Positions 9,948 to 21,025 of a DNA stretch of 64,000 nt are shown piece by piece. Both the position numbers and the translations under genes were made by a program. Position 1 is the first letter of the stretch. Each line of letters starts with the position of its first letter. A model generated the notes under the pieces. The model had not been told where the DNA came from. It saw only the letters and a list, made by a program, of their open reading frames with translations, and made no database searches. Origin of the DNA: Phoenix dactylifera (lineage: Eukaryota > Streptophyta > Magnoliopsida > Arecales > Arecaceae); the NCBI RefSeq assembly GCF_009389715.1, contig NW_024067666.1:2955001-3019000 (forward strand), written 5' to 3'.

Positions 9948-12512
9948 AAAGGGGCGGATGGGCCGGCCCGAAAAGACCGGGCCCATCCCCCTTATCACGA
10001 TCGTGCCTAGGGCACGATCGTGGAAGAAGGGGAAACGCAGAGAGAGGGGGGCGGCGGCATTAGACGGGATCAATCGCCGGAGGAGGCAGATCGTCGGGGG
10101 AGGCGACTCGCCGGAGGGGATCGAGCGCCGGAGAGGGAGATCCGGCCGGCCGCGGAGGGGGGGAAAGCCTTCCTCTTTCCTTCGGTGAAGACCCTCCATT
10201 TCTCCGCCGATTTCTCGCCGGAAAGGCCGCCGGAGCACCCATCGGACCGAGGTAAGCGTGGATCCTTTCTTTGCACTTCATTGTTTGGATTTTGGGTGGC
10301 TTTGGTGGGGATTTGGCCGGTGAGATCATCGAAGAAAGGTCCGAAACAGGGTATCCCTGTTCGGCTCCTCTCTTCCGGATTCCGTCGCCGTCGGCCGCCG
10401 GGATTGGCCGGGATCCATGGTTTTGGGCATCGATCGGGTTTTATGGAGATGGGTGAGGGATTTCTAGGGTTTTATTGGGGATGGGGATGGTGGACCGAGG
10501 GCGTCCCGCACGGCTCCACCTCCTTCTTCCCTCCCTCTCGCGTCGGCTGGCCACCGGCGGCGACAGTGGCGGCGGTCGGGGGCCACTGGGGTTGCCGTCG
10601 GGTGGGGACCGAGCCACTCTAAGGAGGCTTTCGGTTGGAGAGAAGAAGGAGAAGAAGAAAAAGAAGAAGAAGAAGAAGAAAAAAGAGGAGAAAATAACAA
10701 TAATATAATAATAATAATAATAAGAGGAGAAGAAAAAGAAGAAGAAGAGGAAGAGACTTTTTCTTCTCTCTTTCTCTTGGCCGGCCACCATCGCCGGTGA
10801 CTGCAGCAGGGGCGGCCGGCGATGGTTCGGCCAATGGTGGCCGAGGGTGGGGAAGGTGAGGGCACAGCCACCCCGGCTGTTGCCCTTGGACCAAAGAGGT
10901 GGAGGAAGAACCCTTCTCTATCATCCACCCTTCTTTTGGTCTTTTCATCGGGACCGGCCATCGTCGCCGGCGTGGCAGCGGCCACGGCTGCTGACGACAT
11001 GGGCCGGTGGTACAAGGATGGGAGTCGGGCCACCCCGACTGCCCTAGATTTGGAGAGATTGAGATGTTTGGGGATCTGGTTATGGACCCCATAGTAAATA
11101 TCAATTATGGTTTAGAATATTTAAATATTAAATGATTTAGTTTGTGATTTGTAATTGATGCTGTAGGGGAGGAGACAGTGGTGCCAGGAGATTTTGATCA
11201 GGGGACTCAGCACCCCAGCGAGTAGGTTGTGACTCGGATCCGTGTTTGAGTCAGTCGACAATCTTTGTAAGAATCCCTACATCTGAGCACTTCTATGCAT
11301 ATATTGACATTTTGGTTGGATTTATTTTACGGTTGTGTTGTTATTGCTTGTGAGCTGATATGACACATATGAGATGAATGTTTATCAACATATTTTCATT
11401 ATTATGTTGTTATTGTTTATGTGTTGATGCGGCACCTATGAGGCGTGCATGTTGTTTTTAATGAATATATTGAGATATATTCATTTGGGAAGAAATAACA
11501 TATTTTTGAAAATTTATGAAAATATGTGATGTGATGGGAATGTGATTGAACATGTAAAACTAGACATGTAATATGGGTTGGACTAACCTTGTCATGAGAT
11601 AGCGGCCACGAGCTGATGCGTGGGATAGCCTACACGGGCTTACGGATAGCGGCCACGAGCTGATGCGTGGGATAGCCTCCACGGGCTTACGCGTGGGATA
11701 GCCTCCACGGGCTTACGGATAGCGGCCACGAGCTGATGCGTGGGATAGCCTCCACGGGCTTACGCGTGGGATAGCCTCCACGGGCTTACGGATAGCGGCC
11801 ACGAGCTGATGCGTGGGATAGCCTCTACGGGCTTACGCGTGGGATAGCCTCCACGGGCTTACGGATAGCGGCCACGAGCTGATGCGTGGGATAGCCTCCA
11901 CGGGCTTACGCGTGGGATAGCTGCCACGAGCTTATGCGTGGGATTTGTACAGTCTTGGACTGGGACATGATCTTGGTTAGTCCAACGCCGGAAATGAAAA
12001 GTTTGAAAACTTTGGAATTTGAGTAATACGGGAATGGATCACATAATGTGAAAAAGGGATTTGTGTATATGTACTGATTACATATATTTGTTGTTTGTTG
12101 AGCTTTTGAAATGATGAAATGATATATATATTTTGATACTTGATTATTTTATGATTTTGTTGTGTGTGGCTGTTGGGATTCTTACTGGGCTGGAAAAGCT
12201 CATACTACACTTCTATTTTTTTTCAGAGGCACTGGATTCGTAGAATCTGTCGGATGGGACAAGAAGTGAGCTCGATCTGAAGTCAGACTGCTAGATAGTT
12301 AGAAGTCAATTTATCTTTTAGTTATGGACATTTGAATTTATGTAATCATTCAGTACATTGTAGCTGGATTTGATTGAATTACATTAATCTTTGGTTTTGG
12401 CATTTATGTGGATGTTGTACCTTTTAGGCCTTGCATGATCTTTAGGGCACTGCTCTAGGGATCATGCGGCCGGTCACGTGCCGGACCCGGGAGTTGGGTT
12501 CGGGGCGTGACA
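9893..12512 (+). repeat. Left LTR of the chromovirus fossil
   Basis: The LTR has distinct sub-zones. First comes a C/A homopolymer start, then a GC-rich block (about 9950-11050) containing a GAA-rich tract (about 10639-10760). An AT-rich middle is followed by a GATAGCGGCC minisatellite (11598-11944) and a final AT-rich part ending in CGGGGCGTGACA. A 12-bp-arm inverted repeat CACGATCGTGCC / GGCACGATCGTG with a TAG spacer lies at 9996-10022 and recurs in the right LTR at 18185-18211. Long open frames on both strands of the GC-rich block are composition effects. Confidence 0.93.
11598..11944 (+). repeat. LTR minisatellite with higher-order units
   Basis: Two related words alternate: A = GATAGCGGCCACGAGCTGAT and B = GGATAGCCTCCACGGGCTTA. 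Most of the array follows an A-B-B pattern with a period of about 73 bp and five A words. The same five-A-word array recurs inside the element (14717-15062) and in the right LTR (19784-20129). Confidence 0.9.
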
Positions 12513-12515
12513 GAG

Positions 12516-12527
12516 TGGTATCAGAGC
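12516..12527 (+). other. Primer-binding site, initiator tRNA-Met type
   Basis: TGGTATCAGAGC lies three bases after the left LTR, as is usual for Ty3/gypsy elements of plants. A second copy follows the internal partial LTR at about 15635. Confidence 0.85.
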
Positions 12528-13845
12528 TAAGGTTAAGGTATCCTAGGGTTTATGTTCAGGTGAGTATCAGTGGAGAATTATGATAGATAAACTATCAGAG
12601 ATTTGGTTTATAATCATATGAGATTGTAACAGAAATGATATTGTAATCTAAGATTTAAGACCACTAGGGACTGTGGCCTTAATGGCATTAGAGTTTGACG
12701 TTTAAGATCATTGGAAAATGTGACCAGTTGGAATCTAAGCATATGTTTAAGATCACTAGGGATCGTGACAGAAATATATCATAGCTTAAGATTATGATCA
12801 CTTTGGACATGACAATTAAAGTCAGTGCTTAAGCTGTAAGATCACTGGGCATTGTGATAAAATGTATGCATCGGTTTGGTTTTCGATGCATACGGAAGGA
12901 AAGTATAAATTGTCTTTGATCATGATAAGAGAGGTTTGACCTAAGATAAGTGTAGGTCAACAATGGTATATCGAGTATACCATGTTCAGATATTATTTAA
13001 ATGACTTGAAAGTTCAAATTTGATATGGGTTTTGATGTGATTGTACTTTTGGTTTTGCTGCTAAAATCATTGGGATTTGCATGTTGATCTTCCATAGTAT
13101 TGAAGTGAGCTAAGAAGATTTCATATTATTGAAAGGAGTGTCCTTCGAAGTTGAAAATGTGTGGATTATATCTGATATTGGTATGTTGGATATTGCAAAT
13201 AGGTCTATTTCCTATTGATGTATTTGATTATCTTGAGGCCATAGAGTATGCATATTGATGGGAGAATTCTAATTATTTAAATTCTCATGTTTGGATTGGG
13301 CTACTGAATTTTACTTATAATTGTAGAAGACTAATTGATGTGTTAATTTAAAACTCAAGCCTAGGTTTAAGATTTGAGCAGGGATCTTTTGTCATTATTG
13401 ATGAAGCCACTAATAAATGTCATATTGAGTAGAGACTTCGGTCATGAGATGCTTACATGAATTATCATATATAGCATTACTGATGGATGTAAAGAATCTT
13501 GGTGAAGGAAGATCAGGAGATCGATCGAGTTAAATTCTAATCATAGTGTATTGGTTCAATGACTTCTAACCCATTGAATTTGAAGTAAATTCTGTTGGAA
13601 GGAAAATCAATGTAGATCTTCTAATTAAATTGCTAAAGGAATACAAGAATTACCTCCCTTTAAATTAAACCTAGATATTTTGGATTCTAAGAAGGTTGTG
13701 GAGATCACGTAGTGACCTTAAACTTGACTAAAGGATTGGGGGTTAGTTATGGTAAGTATACTCTATATAAACCGAGGACAAAAAGATCTAGAAATTTTGC
13801 TCCATTTCTACTTGAAAATTTAAAATTTGAATTTTCTTAGTCTCG

Positions 13846-14598
13846 ATGCAAAGTGATACTTTAGTCAGAAATCATTTTGTGACTGCTTTGCCTAAGACTC
13901 CTCGGGGTAATGATGCAGTGTGGGTGATTGTTGACCGACTGACCAAGTCAGCACATTTCTTGCCTTTCAGAGTTGGTTTTTCTTTGGAGAAATTGGCAAG
14001 TATGTACATAGAGCAAATTGTGAGGCTGCACGGGATTCCAGTTTCAATTGTGTCTGACAGAGATACTAGATTTGTGTCACAATTTTGGAAGAGCCTTCAT
14101 AAAGCTCTTGGTACAAGACTGGACTTCAGTACAGCTTTTCATCCACAAACTGATGGACAGTCGGAGCGCACTATTCAGATATTGGAGGATATGTTAAGGG
14201 CTTGTGTCATGGATTTGGGTGGTGCTTGGGATAGTCATTTGTCGCTGGTTGAATTTGCCTACAACAATAGTTATCAAGCCAGCATTCAGATGGCTCCTTT
14301 TGAGGCATTGTATGGTAGGAAATGCCGATCTCCAATTTGTCGGGATGATGTGGGAGAAAGAAAAGTATTGGGCCCAGAGATAGTACAACAAACTGTGGAT
14401 AAGATACAGGTGATCAGAGAACGACTCCTTATAGCTCAGAGTAGACAAAAGAGTTATGCTGATAATAGGAGAAGGGAACTGGAGTTTCAGGTTGGCGATC
14501 ATGTTTTCTTGAGAGTATCTCCTACTAAAGGTGTGATGAGGTTCGGGGTTCGTGGCAAATTGAGCCCTAGGTATGTTGGTCCGTTCGAAAATATGTAA
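13846..14598 (+). pseudogene. Fossil integrase fragment (first inner copy)
   Basis: The frame encodes the second half of a chromovirus integrase. WVIVDRLTKSAHFLPFR, IVSDRDTRF, FHPQTDGQSERTIQ and EFAYNNSYQASI are the recognisable retroviral-type integrase core words, followed by GDHVFLRVSPTKGVMRFG near the end. It is almost identical to the copy at 16965. It is part of the broken retroelement and is not a host gene. An antisense frame over the same bases is a shadow. Confidence 0.85.
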
Positions 14599-14619
14599 AT
14601 ATGTAAATATGTTGGTATG

Positions 14620-15631
14620 TTCGTTTGAAAATTTATGAAAATATGTGATGTGATGGGAATGTGATTGAACATGTAAAACTAGACATGTAATATGGGTTGG
14701 ACTAACCTTGTCATGAGATAGCGGCCACGAGCTGATGCGTGGGATAGCCTACACGGGCTTACGGATAGCGGCCACGAGCTGATGCGTGGGATAGCCTCCA
14801 CGGGCTTACGCGTGGGATAGCCTCCACGGGCTTACGGATAGCGGCCACGAGCTGATGCGTGGGATAGCCTCCACGGGCTTACGCGTGGGATAGCCTCCAC
14901 GGGCTTACGGATAGCGGCCACGAGCTGATGCGTGGGATAGCCTCCACGGGCTTACGCGTGGGATAGCCTCCACGGGCTTACGGATAGCGGCCACGAGCTG
15001 ATGCGTGGGATAGCCTCCACGGGCTTACGCGTGGGATAGCTGCCACGAGCTTATGCGTGGGATTTGTACAGTCTTGGACTGGGACATGATCTCGGTTAGT
15101 CCAACGCCGGAAATGAAAAGTTTGAAAACTTTGGAATTTGAGTAATACGGGAATGGATCACATAATGTGAAAAAGGGATTTGTGTATATGTACTGATTAC
15201 ATATATTTGTTGTTTGTTGAGCTTTTGAAATGATGAAATGATATATATATTTTGATACTTGATTATTTTATGATTTTGTTGTGTGTGGCTGTTGGGATTC
15301 TTACTGGGCTGGAAAAGCTCATACTACACTTCTATTTTTTTTCAGAGGCACTGGATTCGTAGAATCTGTCGGATGGGACAAGAAGTGAGCTCGATCTGAA
15401 GTCAGACTGCTAGATAGTTAGAAGTCAATTTATCTTTTAGTTATGGACATTTGAATTTATGTAATCATTCAGTACATTGTAGCTGGATTTGATTGAATTA
15501 CATTAATCTTTGGTTTTGGCATTTATGTGGATGTTGTACCTTTTAGGCCTTGCATGATCTTTAGGGCACTGCTCTAGGGATCATGTGGCCGGTCACGTGC
15601 CGGACCCGGGAGTTGGGTTCGGGGCGTGACA
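14620..15631 (+). repeat. Internal partial LTR copy
   Basis: This segment matches the 3' portion of the flanking LTRs, from the AAATATGTGATGTGATGGGA region through the minisatellite to the terminal TGACA. It is followed by a second primer site. With the two outer LTRs, the element has the order LTR - inner - partial LTR - inner - LTR. Confidence 0.88.
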
Positions 15632-16964
15632 GAGTGGTATCAGAGCTAAGGTTAAGGTATCCTAGGGTTTATGTTCAGGTGAGTATCAGTGGAGAATTAT
15701 GATAGATAAACTATCAGAGATTTGGTTTATAATCATATGAGATTGTAACAGAAATGATATTGTAATCTAAGATTTAAGACCACTAGGGACTGTGGCCTTA
15801 ATGGCATTAGAGTTTGACGTTTAAGATCATTGGAAAATGTGACCAGTTGGAATCTAAGCATATGTTTAAGATCACTAGGGATCGTGACAGAAATATATCA
15901 TAGCTTAAGATTATGATCACTTTGGACATGACAATTAAAGTCAGTGCTTAAGCTGTAAGATCACTGGGCATTGTGATAAAATGTATGCATCGGTTTGGTT
16001 TTCGATGCATACGGAAGGAAAGTATAAATTGTCTTTGATCATGATAAGAGAGGTTTGACCTAAGATAAGTGTAGGTCAACAATGGTATATCGAGTATACC
16101 ATGTTCAGATATTATTTAAATGACTTGAAAGTTCAAATTTGATATGGGTTTTGATGTGATTGTACTTTTGGTTTTGCTGCTAAAATCATTGGGATTTGCA
16201 TGTTGATCTTCCATAGTATTGAAGTGAGCTAAGAAGATTTCATATTATTGAAAGGAGTGTCCTTCGAAGTTGAAAATGTGTGGATTATATCTGATATTGG
16301 TATGTTGGATATTGCAAATAGGTCTATTTCCTATTGATGTATTTGATTATCTTGAGGCCATAGAGTATGCATATTGATGGGAGAATTCTAATTATTTAAA
16401 TTCTCATGTTTGGATTGGGCTACTGAATTTTACTTATAATTGTAGAAGACTAATTGATGTGTTAATTTAAAACTCAAGCCTAGGTTTAAGATTTGAGCAG
16501 GGATCTTTTGTCATTATTGATGAAGCCACTAATAAATGTCATATTGAGTAGAGACTTCGGTCATGAGATGCTTACATGAATTATCATATATAGCATTACT
16601 GATGGATGTAAAGAATCTTGGTGAAGGAAGATCAGGAGATCGATCGAGTTAAATTCTAATCATAGTGTATTGGTTCAATGACTTCTAACCCATTGAATTT
16701 GAAGTAAATTCTGTTGGAAGGAAAATCAATGTAGATCTTCTAATTAAATTGCTAAAGGAATACAAGAATTACCTCCCTTTAAATTAAACCTAGATATTTT
16801 GGATTCTAAGAAGGTTGTGGAGATCACGTAGTGACCTTAAACTTGACTAAAGGATTGGGGGTTAGTTATGGTAAGTATACTCTATATAAACCGAGGACAA
16901 AAAGATCTAGAAATTTTGCTCCATTTCTACTTGAAAATTTAAAATTTGAATTTTCTTAGTCTCG

Positions 16965-18076
16965 ATGCAAAGTGATACTTTAGTCAGAAATCATTTTGTG
17001 ACTGCTTTGCCTAAGACTCCTCGGGGTAATGATGCAGTGTGGGTGATTGTTGACCGACTGACCAAGTCAGCACATTTCTTGCCTTTCAGAGTTGGTTTTT
17101 CTTTGGAGAAATTGGCAAGTATGTACATAGAGCAAATTGTGAGGCTGCACGGGATTCCAGTTTCAATTGTGTCTGACAGAGATACTAGATTTGTGTCACA
17201 ATTTTGGAAGAGCCTTCATAAAGCTCTTGGTACAAGACTGGACTTCAGTACAGCTTTTCATCCACAAACTGATGGACAGTCGGAGCGCACTATTCAGATA
17301 TTGGAGGATATGTTAAGGGCTTGTGTCATGGATTTGGGTGGTGCTTGGGATAGTCATTTGTCGCTGGTTGAATTTGCCTACAACAATAGTTATCAAGCCA
17401 GCATTCAGATGGCTCCTTTTGAGGCATTGTATGGTAGGAAATGCCGATCTCCAATTTGTTGGGATGATGTGGGAGAAAGAAAAGTATTGGGCCCAGAGAT
17501 AGTACAACAAACTGTGGATAAGATACAGGTGATCAGAGAACGACTCCTTATAGCTCAGAGTAGACAAAAGAGTTATGCTGATAATAGGAGAAGGGAACTG
17601 GAGTTTCAGGTTGGCGATCATGTTTTCTTGAGAGTATCTCCTACTAAAGGTGTGATGAGGTTCGGGGTTCGTGGCAAATTGAGCCCTAGGTATGTTGGTC
17701 CGTTCGAGATCTTGGACAGAGTTGGAGAAGTGGCATATCGTTTGGCTTTACCACCAGCTTTATCAAGTGTGCATAATGTATTTCATGTTTCAATGCTAAG
17801 GAAATATATTCCGGATCCGAACCATGTGGTAGATTTTGAGCCTATAAGTCTGCATGAGGATCTGACTTATGACGAGTACCCGATACGGATTGTGGATAGA
17901 AAGGATCAAGTGTTGCGACGTCGGACCATTCCTTATGTAAAGGTGCAATGGAGCAACCACTCCGAAAGAGAGGCCACTTGGGAGCTCGAAGAAGAAATAA
18001 AAGCCAAACACCCTCAACTCTTTGGTATTCCAGATATATTAATTTCGCGGACGAAATTTTTTTTAGGAGGGGAGAA
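16965..18076 (+). pseudogene. Fossil integrase plus chromodomain (second inner copy)
   Basis: It has the same integrase words as the first copy and continues into RVGEVAYRLALPPALSSVHN, VFHVSMLRKYIPDPNHV and a chromodomain-like tail VKVQWSNHSEREATWELEEE. Chromodomains of this type direct integration to particular chromatin in Tekay/Del elements (family knowledge). The purine tract and right LTR follow directly. Confidence 0.87.
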
Positions 18077-20698
18077 TGTAAAACCCCCCCCCCCAAAAAA
18101 AAAAAAAAAAACAAGAAAACAAAAAAAAAAAAAAGGAAAGGGGCGGATGGGCCGGCCCGAAAAGACCGGGCCCATCCCCCTTATCACGATCGTGCCTAGG
18201 GCACGATCGTGGAAGAAGGGGAAACGCAGAGAGAGGGGGGCGGCGGCATTAGACGGGATCAATCGCCGGAGGAGGCAGATCGTCGGGGGAGGCGACTCGC
18301 CGGAGGGGATCGAGCGCCGGAGAGGGAGATCCGGCCGGCCGCGGAGGGGGGGAAAGCCTTCCTCTTTCCTTCGGTGAAGACCCTCCATTTCTCCGCCGAT
18401 TTCTCGCCGGAAAGGCCGCCGGAGCACCCATCGGACCGAGGTAAGCGTGGATCCTTTCTTTGCACTTCATTGTTTGGATTTTGGGTGGCTTTGGTGGGGA
18501 TTTGGCCGGTGAGATCATCGAAGAAAGGTCCGAAACAGGGTATCCCTGTTCGGCTCCTCTCTTCCGGATTCCGTCGCCGTCGGCCGCCGGGATTGGCCGG
18601 GATCCATGGTTTTGGGCATCGATCGGGTTTTATGGAGATGGGTGAGGGATTTCTAGGGTTTTATTGGGGATGGGGATGGTGGACCGAGGGCGTCCCGCAC
18701 GGCTCCACCTCCTTCTTCCCTCCCTCTCGCGTCGGCTGGCCACCGGCGGCGACAGTGGCGGCGGTCGGGGGCCACTGGGGTTGCCGTCGGGTGGGGACCG
18801 AGCCACTCTAAGGAGGCTTTCGGTTGGAGAGAAGAAGGAGAAGAAGAAAAAGAAGAAGAAGAAGAAAAAAGAGGAGAAAATAACAATAATATAATAATAA
18901 TAATAATAAGAGGAGAAGAAAAAGAAGAAGAAGAGGAAGAGACTTTTTCTTCTCTCTTTCTCTTGGCCGGCCACCATCGCCGGTGACTGCAGCAGGGGCG
19001 GCCGGCGATGGTTCGGCCAATGGTGGCCGAGGGTGGGGAAGGTGAGGGCACAGCCACCCCGGCTGTTGCCCTTGGACCAAAGAGGTGGAGGAAGAACCCT
19101 TCTCTATCATCCACCCTTCTTTTGGTCTTTTCATCGGGACCGGCCATCGTCGCCGGCGTGGCAGCGGCCACGGCTGGTGACGACATGGGCCGGTGGTACA
19201 AGGATGGGAGTCGGGCCACCCCGACTGCCCTAGATTTGGAGAGATTGAGATGTTTGGGGATCTGGTTATGGACCCCATAGTAAATATCAATTATGGTTTA
19301 GAATATTTAAATATTAAATGATTTAGTTTGTGATTTGTAATTGATGCTGTAGGGGAGGAGACAGTGGTGCCAGGAGATTTTGATCAGGGGACTCAGCACC
19401 CCAGCGAGTAGGTTGTGACTCGGATCCGTGTTTGAGTCAGTCGACAATCTTTGTAAGAATCCCTACATCTGAGCACTTCTATGCATATATTGACATTTTG
19501 GTTGGATTTATTTTACGGTTGTGTTGTTATTGCTTGTGAGCTGATATGACACATATGAGATGAATGTTTATCAACATATTTTCATTATTATGTTGTTATT
19601 GTTTATGTGTTGATGCGGCACCTATGAGGCGTGCATGTTGTTTTTAATGAATATATTGAGATATATTCATTTGGGAAGAAATAACATATTTTTGAAAATT
19701 TATGAAAATATGTGATGTGATGGGAATGTGATTGAACATGTAAAACTAGACATGTAATATGGGTTGGACTAACCTTGTCATGAGATAGCGGCCACGAGCT
19801 GATGCGTGGGATAGCCTACACGGGCTTACGGATAGCGGCCACGAGCTGATGCGTGGGATAGCCTCCACGGGCTTACGCGTGGGATAGCCTCCACGGGCTT
19901 ACGGATAGCGGCCACGAGCTGATGCGTGAGATAGCCTCCACGGGCTTACGCGTGGGATAGCCTCCACGGGCTTACGGATAGCGGCCACGAGCTGATGCGT
20001 GGGATAGCCTCCACGGGCTTACGCGTGGGATAGCCTCCACGGGCTTACGGATAGCGGCCACGAGCTGATGCGTGGGATAGCCTCCACGGGCTTACGCGTG
20101 GGATAGCTGCCACGAGCTTATGCGTGGGATTTGTACAGTCTTGGACTGGGACATGATCTTGGTTAGTCCAACGCCGGAAATGAAAAGTTTGAAAACTTTG
20201 GAATTTGAGTAATACGGGAATGGATCACATAATGTGAAAAAGGGATTTGTGTATATGTACTGATTACATATATTTGTTGTTTGTTGAGCTTTTGAAATGA
20301 TGAAATGATATATATATTTTGATACTTGATTATTTTATGATTTTGTTGTGTGTGGCTGTTGGGATTCTTACTGGGCTGGAAAAGCTCATACTACACTTCT
20401 ATTTTTTTTCAGAGGCACTGGATTCGTAGAATCTGTCGGATGGGACAAGAAGTGAGCTCGATCTGAAGTCAGACTGCTAGATAGTTAGAAGTCAATTTAT
20501 CTTTTAGTTATGGACATTTGAATTTATGTAATCATTCAGTACATTGTAGCTGGATTTGATTGAATTACATTAATCTTTGGTTTTGGCATTTATGTGGATG
20601 TTGTACCTTTTAGGCCTTGCATGATCTTTAGGGCACTGCTCTAGGGATCATGCGGCCGGTCACGTGCCGGACCCGGGAGTTGGGTTCGGGGCGTGACA
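18077..20698 (+). repeat. Right LTR of the chromovirus fossil
   Basis: It is near-identical to the left LTR, with the same palindrome (18185-18211), GAA-rich tract (about 18825-18945) and minisatellite (19784-20129). It is followed by the GGTAC target duplication. Confidence 0.93.
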
Positions 20699-21025
20699 GG
20701 TACCTAAAAAAAATTATGGAAGTAATGATTAATTTCTCTCTAGAAAATTTTTTTAAAAAAAGTTTAATATATTAGACATCTAACCTGTTTGAAAAGCCAT
20801 TCTGAAAATAACTCAACCAACCATCGTTGCTCAATCCTTGGTGTAGGACGAATGTTATAGTTGAGACTTCGCTGAGCTATTAAAAATTCTCTGCACGATT
20901 AGAAAATAATTAATTAAAAGCCAATATTACATTCTTCTGACATGACAGTAAATTTAGATTTTAAGTAACCGTACTAACCTGTAAGACTCGGATATTATCT
21001 CAAAGTGCAAGAACTGGTTTAATAC
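20699..21025 (-). pseudogene. TNP2-like CACTA transposase, upstream small exons
   Basis: Two minus-strand exons were read from splice sites, 21025-20979 and 20890-20785. They encode FLHFEIISESYR and then EFLIAQRSLNYNIRPTPR and RWLVELFSEWLFKQ, ending at a GTTAGA donor. The phase fits the DUF4216 exon whose acceptor (AG at 20704-20705) is still present here. The segment corresponds to the region before DUF4216 in plant TNP2-like proteins. No catalytic (Transposase_21) exons were found further upstream. Confidence 0.55.

Larger units (their letters stand above)
9893..20698 (+). mobile_element. Ty3/gypsy chromovirus fossil, Tekay/Del type, nested in the CACTA element
   Basis: Two LTRs of about 2.62 kb begin TGTAAAAC and end TGACA (9893-12512 and 18077-20698). 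GGTAC flanks both outer ends (9888-9892 and 20699-20703). An initiator-Met-type primer site TGGTATCAGAGC follows the left LTR (12516-12527) and a purine tract AGGAGGGGAGAA precedes the right LTR. Integrase and chromodomain sequence resembles the Tekay/Del clade. Between the LTRs lies an extra partial LTR (about 14620-15631) followed by a second primer site and a second copy of the inner sequence. Only the 3' part of pol is recognisable, so the element is broken and non-autonomous. The LTRs differ by only a handful of substitutions by eye outside homopolymers and simple repeats, which suggests a young insertion. Confidence 0.93.

Noticed and set aside
9950-11050. Long open frames on both strands in the GC-rich part of the LTR (and its copy at 18140-19290)
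   Set aside because: They are Arg/Gly/Pro/Ser-rich, overlap on both strands, include translated GAA/TTC runs and lie within an LTR; composition explains them.
11598-11944. Regular repeat array resembling a CRISPR array
   Set aside because: Units are directly adjacent with no unique spacers, lie inside a plant LTR, and no cas genes are present.
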